Source of the DNA: Oscillospiraceae bacterium
GTDB taxonomy: Bacteria; Bacillota_A; Clostridia; Oscillospirales; Ruminococcaceae
Assembly (NCBI GenBank): GCA_018109965.1
Contig: JAGBFE010000061.1
Location: 1-6,758 of the forward strand
DNA: 6,758 bases
Reading direction: 5' to 3'
In this document: positions 1 to 5,213 of the stretch, in pieces
Numbering within the stretch: position 1 is the stretch's first letter
Layout of the letters: each line of letters begins with the position of its first letter
Notes under the pieces: generated by a model
The model's database searches: none
What the model was told of the DNA's origin: nothing
The model's input: the letters and a program-made list of their open reading frames with translations, nothing else
Translations under genes and position numbers: made by a program

Positions 1-237
1 AGAACATGCCGCAAAATGGCTTTGTCCTGGGGTGTTATGCCTGTTATGATGGCAACAGTTTCCGGCACTGATGAACTTATTGATATCTCCACAGCAGCAG
101 CTAAAAAGGAAAAAATCCTTGAAGACGGCGATATGGTTGTTATCACAGCAGGTGTTCCTGTTGGTGTATCAGGCTCCACAAATATTATGAAAGCTCACAA
201 AGTGGGCGAAGAAAGCCTCGGCAACCTTAAACTGTAA
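1..237 (+). CDS. pyk: Pyruvate kinase, C-terminal end (partial, 5' end outside window)
   Basis: Only the last 78 codons are present; the frame is open from base 1, so the ATG at 16 is an internal Met, not a start. The visible peptide matches the C-terminal domain of pyruvate kinase: ALSWGVMPV, then TDELID, then the family hallmark DMVVITAGVPVGVSGSTN and the closing KAHKVG. The enzyme transfers phosphate from phosphoenolpyruvate to ADP, giving pyruvate and ATP, in the cytoplasm as the last step of glycolysis. In the family this C-terminal domain carries the allosteric effector site, while the catalytic barrel lies upstream of the window. The protein stops shortly after the HKVG segment, so it lacks the extra C-terminal PEP-utiliser-like domain found in Bacillus-type pyruvate kinases. 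A strong hairpin terminator follows 20 bp after the stop. Confidence 0.95.
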   Translation, partial: RTCRKMALSWGVMPVMMATVSGTDELIDISTAAAKKEKILEDGDMVVITAGVPVGVSGSTNIMKAHKVGEESLGNLKL

Positions 238-257
238 TTTTTAAATTCAATAAAATC

Positions 258-292
258 AAAACGGATACTTCAGCCGAAGTATCCGTTTTTTT
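258..292 (+). terminator. Intrinsic terminator after pyk, probably bidirectional
   Basis: A perfect 11-bp stem (261-271 with 276-286, arm ACGGATACTTC) closes a 4-nt AGCC loop and is followed by seven T residues (286-292). Flanking A and T runs lengthen the helix. Read on the minus strand, the same stem is followed by TTTTGATTTTA, so it can also stop the convergent kinase gene whose stop codon lies at 303-305. Confidence 0.93.
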
Positions 293-302
293 GTATAATA
301 TA

Positions 303-1337
303 TCAAGGCATAGGAACAATGCAAGAAAGACGTTCCCAGATTGTTGCAAGACATTTGCTTACAATTTTGCTGTTTCCTGATTTATGCGCATTGATCAGGC
401 TGTTTTCGTCCCATATGATGTCCATACTCCAGAATGCATTGATAATTGCATACAGATATGGATACATCTGTTGTTCTTCTGTTGTAAATTCGCGGACAGA
501 ACAGTATCCATTCCAAAAGGCAGATAATACCTGGTTTTTATAGTCTTCACTGACGTTTTCGGGATAATCCATAAGTCTTGCATAAAAAACAGCCTGCATT
601 ACTGCATCACAGAATAATATATTGTCTCCGGCTCTGTTAAAGTCAAAAAGACCAATTTCACCTGATTTGGTCACAAACAGATTGTTTTCGCTTATATCTC
701 CCTGTACAGCAAACTTGGTGCGGTTTTTCAAAGGTGTCAGCAGTTCCATATATGAATTATATTTATCAGTTATTTTGTCAAAAATAATTTTGTCCTTTCC
801 CGATAAAAATGATTCCAAAGAAGAAAAATCATAATATGCAAACAAATCATTTTGAGTAAATGGATTGAACAGAACAGTGTTATCAATATGGAAATCATTC
901 TGCTCTGAAATCATATGTGTTTTTGCAAGCATTTTACCTGTAGCTTTTGCAATGGCAGTGTCTACAATTTTGATTTCATTATCTACAAAATCTTCAATGG
1001 TTACTATTACATCATAACCGCCTATACTGTACCATCTGGCAAAATGTCCGTTTGTCTTGTATTGAGCCGGCACGGCAATACCGTTTGTTTTCAGCATGTC
1101 TGCAAATTGACTTTGCTTTTCAATCAGTTCAATGTTGACATCGGTTTCGTTTTTAAATCGCATTACTACTGAAGCAGAATCTTCAAAATCTATTTTTACA
1201 ATAAGACGTACCTGTGTTGACTGTTGGTCAACACGTTCATAGTGAAAACGCTGCAGTTCAGAAAAAGATATAAATTTGTTAGTGATATTATAATCCTGCA
1301 GGATGTTTTTGATATCTGTGAAATTAACATTAAACAT
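303..1337 (-). CDS. Aminoglycoside phosphotransferase (APH)/choline kinase-fold protein, HGD variant QGD
   Basis: A 344-aa soluble protein with the landmarks of the APH-type kinase fold. The catalytic loop is QGDISENNLF (residues 212-221): Asp214 is the expected catalytic base and Asn219 a metal ligand. The metal-binding strand is GLFDFNRAG, with Asp232. The N-lobe has VVMRFKN (Arg60 near the usual nucleotide-contact position) and acidic residues at 64-73. The usual His of HGD is Gln212. Family members phosphorylate hydroxyl groups on aminoglycosides, choline, homoserine or other small molecules; the substrate cannot be read from sequence and antibiotic resistance should not be assumed. The ATG at 1337 is preceded by GGGGA about 8 nt upstream. 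It appears monocistronic, with its own promoter candidate at 1377-1405 and a shared terminator at 258-292. The fold assignment is firm; the function is open. Confidence 0.85.
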   Translation of the reverse strand: MFNVNFTDIKNILQDYNITNKFISFSELQRFHYERVDQQSTQVRLIVKIDFEDSASVVMRFKNETDVNIELIEKQSQFADMLKTNGIAVPAQYKTNGHFARWYSIGGYDVIVTIEDFVDNEIKIVDTAIAKATGKMLAKTHMISEQNDFHIDNTVLFNPFTQNDLFAYYDFSSLESFLSGKDKIIFDKITDKYNSYMELLTPLKNRTKFAVQGDISENNLFVTKSGEIGLFDFNRAGDNILFCDAVMQAVFYARLMDYPENVSEDYKNQVLSAFWNGYCSVREFTTEEQQMYPYLYAIINAFWSMDIIWDENSLINAHKSGNSKIVSKCLATIWERLSCIVPMP

Positions 1338-1376
1338 AATATATCCCCGTACATTAACTCATATATTAGCTAATAA

Positions 1377-1405
1377 ATTTTATCATATATTATGTATGTT
1401 TGCAA
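1377..1405 (-). promoter_or_regulatory. Sigma-A-type promoter candidate for the 303-1337 kinase gene
   Basis: On the minus strand, TTGCAA (1400-1405) is separated by 17 bp from TAAAAT (1377-1382). A TG dinucleotide one base upstream of the -10 makes it an extended -10 (TGATAAAAT). The start codon lies about 40 bp downstream. This is a pattern match only, in AT-rich DNA. Confidence 0.5.
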
Positions 1406-1460
1406 AAGAAATGCATAATAGTGACAAATATCTTTGATAAATTATTATACGTGGTTATTT

Positions 1461-1493
1461 AAACAAAACCCTGTCAGTTAAACACCGCCAGGG
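1461..1493 (-). terminator. Intrinsic terminator of the CarD-like gene
   Basis: On the minus strand, CCCTG (1489-1493) pairs with CAGGG (1469-1473). After one G-A mismatch the stem continues with CGGU/ACUG (one G-U pair) around a GTTTA loop. TTTTGTTT follows at 1461-1468. It begins 8 bp after the stop codon of the CarD-like gene and separates it from the downstream kinase gene, which has its own promoter candidate. Confidence 0.82.
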
Positions 1494-1500
1494 AACAGAT

Positions 1501-2013
1501 TTATTGTATTTCAAGTTTTTCTTTAATATAGTTACTTACCTGATTTTTGTCAAGCTGCAGGGAATAACAGAACTCATCCTCAATCAGCTTTTCCAGCAGC
1601 TTCAATGTGTTTTCATCGTGAGAGGAAAGATGTTTTCCTGCTGCAAGTTTTTCCTGTTTTTTCAGATAAATGCATCCGATAAGCAGCAGCCAGTCTTTGT
1701 AGTTTTCGCTTTCTGTAATATTGTGAAAATATTCATTTCTTTCGTTGTTATTGTCTACCCATTTTATTTCCTGGCCTTTTGCACTCAAAAGCAGACAGTC
1801 AATTTCATCTTTTGTCATAGGATATCTCATTTTTGCCATAAGAACTTCGTTGCAGCAGGGAACATATATTGTAACCTGATTTCCATTCACGGAATTCAGC
1901 ACGTAATATTCGTTTTTTGTGTTTGCCATATTTACAGTTTTGATTTCACTTATCTGACAAAGACCGTTTTTACCATATATCACATAATCATTTACTGCAA
2001 ATTTTTCTGCCAT
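1501..2013 (-). CDS. CarD family transcriptional regulator
   Basis: A 170-aa protein with the CarD/CdnL two-part layout. Residues 1-65 form the RNA polymerase-interacting, Tudor-like domain also seen in Mfd/TRCF: FAVNDYVIYGKNGLCQISEI, then YYVLNS and a VTIYVP strand. Residues 66-165 form a helical domain with IKWVDNNNERNEYF, where Trp85 fits the conserved Trp that CarD proteins push into the promoter minor groove. The segment YLKKQEKLAAGKHLS and the acidic helix after it are typical of the C-terminal part. CarD proteins bind the RNA polymerase beta subunit and stabilise open complexes rather than act as classic repressors. Members are usually about 160-170 aa, so it is full length. The ATG is preceded by AAGGAG (2022-2027) at 8-nt spacing. 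It lies divergent to ccdA with its own promoter and terminator candidates. Target genes cannot be inferred from the window. Confidence 0.88.
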   Translation of the reverse strand: MAEKFAVNDYVIYGKNGLCQISEIKTVNMANTKNEYYVLNSVNGNQVTIYVPCCNEVLMAKMRYPMTKDEIDCLLLSAKGQEIKWVDNNNERNEYFHNITESENYKDWLLLIGCIYLKKQEKLAAGKHLSSHDENTLKLLEKLIEDEFCYSLQLDKNQVSNYIKEKLEIQ

Positions 2014-2045
2014 ATATACTGCTCCTTTTTTATCTTTACCTTATT

Positions 2046-2075
2046 ATTTTATCAGAAAGCTGCGATTTTTTTCAA
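2046..2075 (-). promoter_or_regulatory. Promoter candidate for the CarD-like gene
   Basis: On the minus strand, TTGAAA (2070-2075) is separated by 18 bp from TAAAAT (2046-2051), which carries an upstream TG (TGATAAAAT). The start codon is about 33 bp downstream of the -10 and the AAGGAG site lies between. The extended -10 is identical to that of the kinase gene at 303-1337. Confidence 0.5.
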
Positions 2076-2087
2076 AGGCCATTTTTC

Positions 2088-2113
2088 ACAAATTGTACAT
2101 AGGTATAATTTGT
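2088..2113. repeat. 10-bp inverted repeat upstream of the CarD-like promoter
   Basis: ACAAATTGTA (2088-2097) and TATAATTTGT (2104-2113) are inverted copies around a CATAGG spacer. There is one mismatch as DNA, which would be a G-U pair in RNA. It lies 13 bp upstream of the carD-like -35, where an operator or activator site would fit. No T-run follows, so it is not a normal terminator. Confidence 0.4.
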
Positions 2114-2141
2114 ATCAGTTTCACAAAAAAAGTAATTGTTT

Positions 2142-2154
2142 ACACAAACTGTGT
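2142..2154. repeat. Short dyad ACACA-AAC-TGTGT
   Basis: Five-base perfect inverted arms around a 3-nt centre, in the middle of the divergent region and including the third CACAAA copy. It is a possible protein-binding site but short enough to arise by chance. Confidence 0.25.
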
Positions 2155-2258
2155 GAGAATATCATTGAATTGCACAGTAAAAAATAGTATTATTACGATA
2201 AAATGAATAACAATTTTATATATGTAATAACGGATATATAATACGGTAATTTAGTCAC

Positions 2259-2278
2259 TGTTATTTGGCATAATAACA
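2259..2278. repeat. 7-bp perfect inverted repeat overlapping the ccdA -35 candidate
   Basis: TGTTATT (2259-2265) and AATAACA (2272-2278) are exact inverted copies with a 6-bp spacer that covers most of the proposed -35 hexamer TTGGCA (2265-2270). The position suits a repressor operator. The right arm also belongs to a direct repeat of AATAACAATT seen at 2206-2215. Confidence 0.35.
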
Positions 2279-2293
2279 ATTATAATATATAAA
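2265..2293 (+). promoter_or_regulatory. Promoter candidate for the ccdA-thioredoxin operon
   Basis: TTGGCA (2265-2270) and TATAAA (2288-2293) each match the sigma-A consensus at five of six positions and are 17 bp apart. Transcription would begin near 2300, giving a leader of about 20 nt that contains little besides the AAGGAG site at 2308-2313. An alternative TTGAAT-17-TATTAT lies at 2165-2193. Confidence 0.5.
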
Positions 2294-2307
2294 AAACAAT
2301 CACGAAA

Positions 2308-2313
2308 AAGGAG
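2308..2313 (+). promoter_or_regulatory. Ribosome binding site of ccdA
   Basis: AAGGAG lies 5 nt upstream of the ATG at 2319. It fixes the start and rules out later Met codons. Confidence 0.85.
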
Positions 2314-2318
2314 ATTGT

Positions 2319-2978
2319 ATGCAATATTTTATTTCTTTTCTTGAAGGTATTATAACCTTTGTTTCGCCCTGTCTTTTGCCTATGCTGCCAATATACATTT
2401 CGTATTTTGCAGGAGGTAAACGCAGCATAAAAAATACACTTGTCAATGCAGCAGGTTTTGTATTGGGTTTTACCATCATTTTTACGGCAATGGGTGCACT
2501 TGCAGGCACAGTAGGCCATTTTCTTGCAGACTATCAGACGGTTGTAAATATTGTTTCGGGTGCTGTTGTAATATTTTTTGGTCTCAGTTATCTGGGTGTG
2601 ATAAAATTAAGCCTTTTTAACGGCAGCGGGCATACTGTTGACACACAAAACCTTGGATTTTTTTCATCAGTAATTTTTGGCATTATATTTTCAATAGGCT
2701 GGACACCTTGCGTGGGTGCGTTTTTAGGCTCTGCCCTTATGCTTGCATCTCAGCAAGGGCATGTGACAGAAGGTGTTTTTATGCTTCTGGCATATTCTGC
2801 AGGTCTTGGAATTCCGTTTGTACTCAGTGCAGTACTTATCGATAAACTGAAAAATGCATTTGATGCAGTTAAAAGAAATTACAAAATCATAAATACAGTC
2901 AGTGGAGCACTGCTTATAGTGATAGGTTTGTTTATGGCAACAGGCATGCTCAACAAGCTGATGGCTGTTTTGAGTTAG
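2319..2978 (+). CDS. ccdA: CcdA-type thiol-disulfide transmembrane transporter (DsbD gamma-domain family)
   Basis: A 219-aa polytopic membrane protein with about six hydrophobic segments. The two hallmark cysteines are present: Cys18 in FVSPCLLPMLP in the first segment and Cys131 in IGWTPCVGAFLGS in the fourth, each next to the prolines typical of the family. In CcdA and the membrane domain of DsbD this pair takes electrons from cytosolic thioredoxin and passes them to a thiol-disulfide protein on the outer face of the membrane. The length of about 220 aa fits stand-alone CcdA without the fused DsbD domains. The thioredoxin-like gene begins 12 bp after the stop and is the obvious partner. CcdA is often annotated for cytochrome c maturation, but no cytochrome c or heme-delivery gene is in the window. 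A more general extracytoplasmic reducing role is likely here; that is inference. Confidence 0.92.
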   Translation: MQYFISFLEGIITFVSPCLLPMLPIYISYFAGGKRSIKNTLVNAAGFVLGFTIIFTAMGALAGTVGHFLADYQTVVNIVSGAVVIFFGLSYLGVIKLSLFNGSGHTVDTQNLGFFSSVIFGIIFSIGWTPCVGAFLGSALMLASQQGHVTEGVFMLLAYSAGLGIPFVLSAVLIDKLKNAFDAVKRNYKIINTVSGALLIVIGLFMATGMLNKLMAVLS

Positions 2979-2990
2979 GGAGGGTTGGCT

Positions 2991-3608
2991 GTGAAAAACA
3001 AATCACTTATCATTGCAGCGTTACTGTTGGTTGTTTTTATCGGCGGAGCAGCGTTGTTGTACAACAGGCTTGCGCCACAGATGGAACAGAATATTCTCAA
3101 TACAGAAACTGAATCACAGCAAACTGAACAGTCGGAATCAAATTCTGACAATTCCACAGAAAACAGCGAAGAAACCGAGGCTTCAAAGGCTCCTGACTTT
3201 ATAGTATATGATGCTGACGGCAACGAAGTGAGATTATCACATTACAGCGGAAAGCCGATGATAGTCAACTTCTGGGCAAGCTGGTGCGGTCCTTGTCAGA
3301 GTGAAATGCCTGCCTTTGAAGAAAAATACAAAGAATATGGTGATGAAATTCAGTTTATGATGATAAATGTCACAGACGGGGACAGGGAAACGCTTGACAA
3401 AGCCAAAAAGTTTGTTGAAAACAGCGGTTACACATTTCCTGTGTTTTATGACACCGATTTGAACGCATCGGGCAGATACTATGTTTATTATCTTCCTACA
3501 ACATTTTTCATTGATGCCGATGGCTATATGGCAACCTATGCAACAAGTGCACTCAGCAGCGAGGTATTGCAGACAGGTATTGATTACATTTACAAATCCG
3601 AAGAATAA
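2991..3608 (+). CDS. Membrane-anchored TlpA/ResA-like thioredoxin-fold protein
   Basis: A 205-aa protein. Residues 5-24 form one hydrophobic segment after a Lys-rich start (MKNKS), giving a membrane anchor with the rest outside. No lipobox Cys is present, so it is not a lipoprotein. Residues 32-66 are a Glu/Ser/Gln/Thr-rich linker. Residues 67-205 are a TlpA-like thioredoxin domain: APDF, IVNFWASWCGPC with active-site Cys99 and Cys102, and the cis-proline motif LPTTFFID with Pro169. It should exchange disulfides on extracytoplasmic substrates and be kept reduced by CcdA. I choose the GTG at 2991 because GGAGGG (2979-2984) sits 6 nt before it; the in-frame TTG at 2985 touches the ribosome binding site and would add only two residues. 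It could be a ResA-like heme-handling protein, or serve sulfoxide reductases or adhesins; the substrate is unknown. Confidence 0.9.
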   Translation: MKNKSLIIAALLLVVFIGGAALLYNRLAPQMEQNILNTETESQQTEQSESNSDNSTENSEETEASKAPDFIVYDADGNEVRLSHYSGKPMIVNFWASWCGPCQSEMPAFEEKYKEYGDEIQFMMINVTDGDRETLDKAKKFVENSGYTFPVFYDTDLNASGRYYVYYLPTTFFIDADGYMATYATSALSSEVLQTGIDYIYKSEE

Positions 3609-3610
3609 TA

Positions 3611-3650
3611 CAAATAAAAACAACCGATTGGCTTTTTCAGTCAATCGGTT
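3611..3650. terminator. Bidirectional terminator between the thioredoxin operon and the fusion gene
   Basis: AACCGATTG (3622-3630) pairs with CAATCGGTT (3642-3650). The stem extends inward by GCT/AGT with one G-U pair, giving about 12 bp around a TTTTC loop. On the minus strand TTTTTATTTG follows (3611-3620), a good U-tract for the left-pointing gene ending at 3669. On the plus strand only ATTTATAT follows, so termination of the thioredoxin transcript may be weaker. Confidence 0.88.
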
Positions 3651-3668
3651 ATTTATATGTTACATATT

Positions 3669-4283
3669 TTAATCGGCATCTTCGTCCATCGTTTCAATCA
3701 GAAAACTCACAGGGCGAAAACCATCATTGCAGGATATCATTGCGGATTTTGGGTTTTTCATCCAGCCGTCATAAAAATTTTCACCGCCGTGGGCAAGTGT
3801 CATTACAAAAGGAGACATGCTTTCCCATGCGCTGTCACATAAACCGTCAGGTTTTTGCCAGCCGTTGGCAATCCAAACCTGTCCTTCAGTTACATCACAG
3901 GCGTGCAGAATAGGATTTTCATATTTTTCAATCAAGTCATCATAGCGTGCCTTGCGCATCGCTGTTATTTTTACTTTTTTCATTTTATTTTCCTTTTCAA
4001 TTACCTGACATTCATAAATATTGAGCAATCTTTCGTTTTCGCACAGCAGATTGTATAAGCCATCCTGCGACAAAACACCACGTTTCAAATCTTTGGGCAA
4101 TTCGCTGTTTTCGTCAGCTGTATAGTCGCTCAGCCACAAACCACTGTTTTGATAATCAGCAAGTGTACAAATTACAGACTGAATTGCAGACAAATCTTTT
4201 TTATTTGCATTGTTGTCATAAATCACGCTACGGGCTTTTTCAAAAAGCAACTCCATATGTTTTATCCGTTTAATTCTGTCCAT
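3669..4283 (-). CDS. Fusion protein: N-terminal DUF4298-like domain plus C-terminal TIGR04076-like domain, function unknown
   Basis: A 204-aa protein that looks like two small stand-alone families joined in frame. Residues 1-92 resemble DUF4298: a helical start RIKRIKHMELLFEKA, then WLSDYTADE (50-58) and PKDLKRGVLSQDG (63-75). Residues 101-204 resemble TIGR04076: MKKVKIT, CDVTEGQ, GLCDSAWESMSPFV, LAHGG and SCNDGFRPVSF, with three cysteines (129, 149, 185) and the DGFRPV signature. Neither family has a known activity that I can state. I start at the ATG at 4283, with AAAGGAG just upstream inside the preceding kinase gene; a further upstream start would have no such site. It overlaps the kinase gene by 22 bp, suggesting translational coupling. 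The ATG at 3983 (residue 101) has AAGGAA 6 nt upstream, so the second domain may also be made alone. Domain names rest on recalled signatures, not a search. Confidence 0.82.
   Translation of the reverse strand: MDRIKRIKHMELLFEKARSVIYDNNANKKDLSAIQSVICTLADYQNSGLWLSDYTADENSELPKDLKRGVLSQDGLYNLLCENERLLNIYECQVIEKENKMKKVKITAMRKARYDDLIEKYENPILHACDVTEGQVWIANGWQKPDGLCDSAWESMSPFVMTLAHGGENFYDGWMKNPKSAMISCNDGFRPVSFLIETMDEDAD
3983..3995 (-). promoter_or_regulatory. Possible internal ribosome binding site and start for the TIGR04076-like domain
   Basis: On the minus strand AAGGAA (3990-3995) is followed after 6 nt by the ATG at 3981-3983, which begins exactly where the second domain begins (MKKVKIT). It may be a relic of a once separate gene or still be used. 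The A-rich, Lys/Glu-coding context could also produce this by chance. Confidence 0.4.
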
Positions 4284-5209
4284 AAAGGCTCCTTTCCGTT
4301 TACTACAGGGATAAAAACTGTGCGGCACAAATCATCAAGCCAGGTGCAAAACCATATTTCTGTTGCGAGTTTGTCAATATGCAACAGTATGCCCATAAGT
4401 TCGTTGAATGCATAACATATGTTAATCATATTGTAGTCAATGCTGCCACCATTGGATATATATCCTTTATCAAAGGTTTTACGCATAGTTTCGTTAGTTA
4501 TAAAACTGTATGCACAGGCAATATCAATCATAGGATGACCAATTCCAAAAAGCGAAAAATCAATCAGCGCTAACCCTGATGATGTAATCAATGTATTGGA
4601 AAGAGATAAATCTCCGTGTATTATGGTAAAATTATTGATGCTTTGAGAAAAAGCATTTTTGATAATATTAACTGCACGGATCAGAATAGTATAATGATTA
4701 TCATCAAAATATCCGTTACGTTGAGCAGCATACAGCTGGGATAACAGAATGTCACACAACTGATTATCATATTTCAGAATATTTTCAGAATGAAAGTCTT
4801 TTGAAGAGTTGTGCAATTGTGACACCATAGAGCCAAGTTGTCTGCAAAAAATTTCATCGATGTCTTCTTGTGTTGCACTTTTTCCGTCAAGCCAGCTTGT
4901 AACGGTAGCAAGAGTTCCATCTTTGAGAGTGGAAACAAGTTTTCCTTTTGTGTTTACATAGGGAGATTGAACATTCAGTCCACAATTTTTAAGATGCTGT
5001 AAAAATTTCATTTCTGTATTACAGATATCGGCGCGTTTGGCATTACAATATAGAAAATCGGAATTAAATTTTTCTGAAGATTTATGAATTCTCAATAAAA
5101 ACAAGTCAGCAACATTAAAGGTCATATTATCGTTATGACCAATTAATGTTGCTGTTTTATTTTGTAGGTTATACTGCTTCAAGGCAGCATATAAATATTT
5201 ATTGTTCAT
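4262..5209 (-). CDS. APH/choline kinase-fold phosphotransferase
   Basis: A 315-aa protein with an intact APH-fold catalytic core. The loop HGDLSLSNTLI (198-208) supplies Asp200 as the expected catalytic base and Asn205 as a metal ligand. LALIDFSLFGIGHP (213-226) supplies the metal-binding Asp217. In the N-lobe, LFLLRIH carries Arg40 near the usual nucleotide-contact position, and Glu66 could be its partner. Substrates in this family range from aminoglycosides to choline, homoserine, fructosamine and other small molecules; this one is not identifiable. I use the ATG at 5209, 4 bp after the stop of the small membrane protein gene. A longer frame reaches back only through a TTG at 5242, inside that gene. 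No clear AGGAG precedes 5209, so translation probably depends on ribosomes finishing the upstream gene. Its 3' end carries the ribosome binding site for the overlapping fusion gene. Confidence 0.87.
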   Translation of the reverse strand: MNNKYLYAALKQYNLQNKTATLIGHNDNMTFNVADLFLLRIHKSSEKFNSDFLYCNAKRADICNTEMKFLQHLKNCGLNVQSPYVNTKGKLVSTLKDGTLATVTSWLDGKSATQEDIDEIFCRQLGSMVSQLHNSSKDFHSENILKYDNQLCDILLSQLYAAQRNGYFDDNHYTILIRAVNIIKNAFSQSINNFTIIHGDLSLSNTLITSSGLALIDFSLFGIGHPMIDIACAYSFITNETMRKTFDKGYISNGGSIDYNMINICYAFNELMGILLHIDKLATEIWFCTWLDDLCRTVFIPVVNGKEPLWTELNG

Positions 5210-5213
5210 TACA

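Larger units (their letters stand above)
2014..2318. other. Divergent intergenic region between the CarD-like gene and ccdA
   Basis: About 305 bp with no credible gene. Near the left end lie the CarD-like promoter candidate and ribosome binding site; near the right end the ccdA promoter candidate and ribosome binding site. The middle is very AT-rich and holds three copies of CACAAA (2087, 2122, 2143), a 10-bp inverted repeat (2088-2113), a short dyad (2142-2154), a direct repeat of AATAACAATT (2206 and 2272) and a 7-bp inverted repeat at 2259-2278. No riboswitch, tRNA or recognised small RNA is apparent. Confidence 0.7.

Noticed and set aside
2084..2127. Rex-like operator half-sites (TTCACAA on +, TTGTGAA on -)
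   Set aside because: The two half-sites are in direct orientation 35 bp apart; the inverted pair needed for a Rex site is absent.
1504..2187. A 227-codon open frame on + opposite the CarD-like gene
   Set aside because: It is the antisense shadow of the CarD-like gene: Phe/Cys/Ile-rich, with no family signature, while the minus frame has clear CarD motifs, a ribosome binding site and a terminator.
2279..2298. A PerR-like box (TTATAAT followed by an imperfect second half) near the ccdA -10
   Set aside because: The second half matches poorly and the surrounding sequence is almost all A and T, so the match is expected by chance.
3237..3644. A 135-codon open frame on - across the thioredoxin gene
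   Set aside because: It is opposite the thioredoxin domain and runs into the terminator hairpin; its composition is that of a reverse-complement frame with no motif.
4284..4328. A longer N-terminus for the fusion protein (extra 15 residues)
   Set aside because: The upstream ATG has no ribosome binding site, whereas the ATG at 4283 has AAAGGAG in front and begins at the expected start of the DUF4298-like domain.
303..5209. Labelling the two APH-fold proteins as aminoglycoside resistance genes
   Set aside because: Only the kinase fold is supported. No resistance-specific signature, mobile element or integron context is present.
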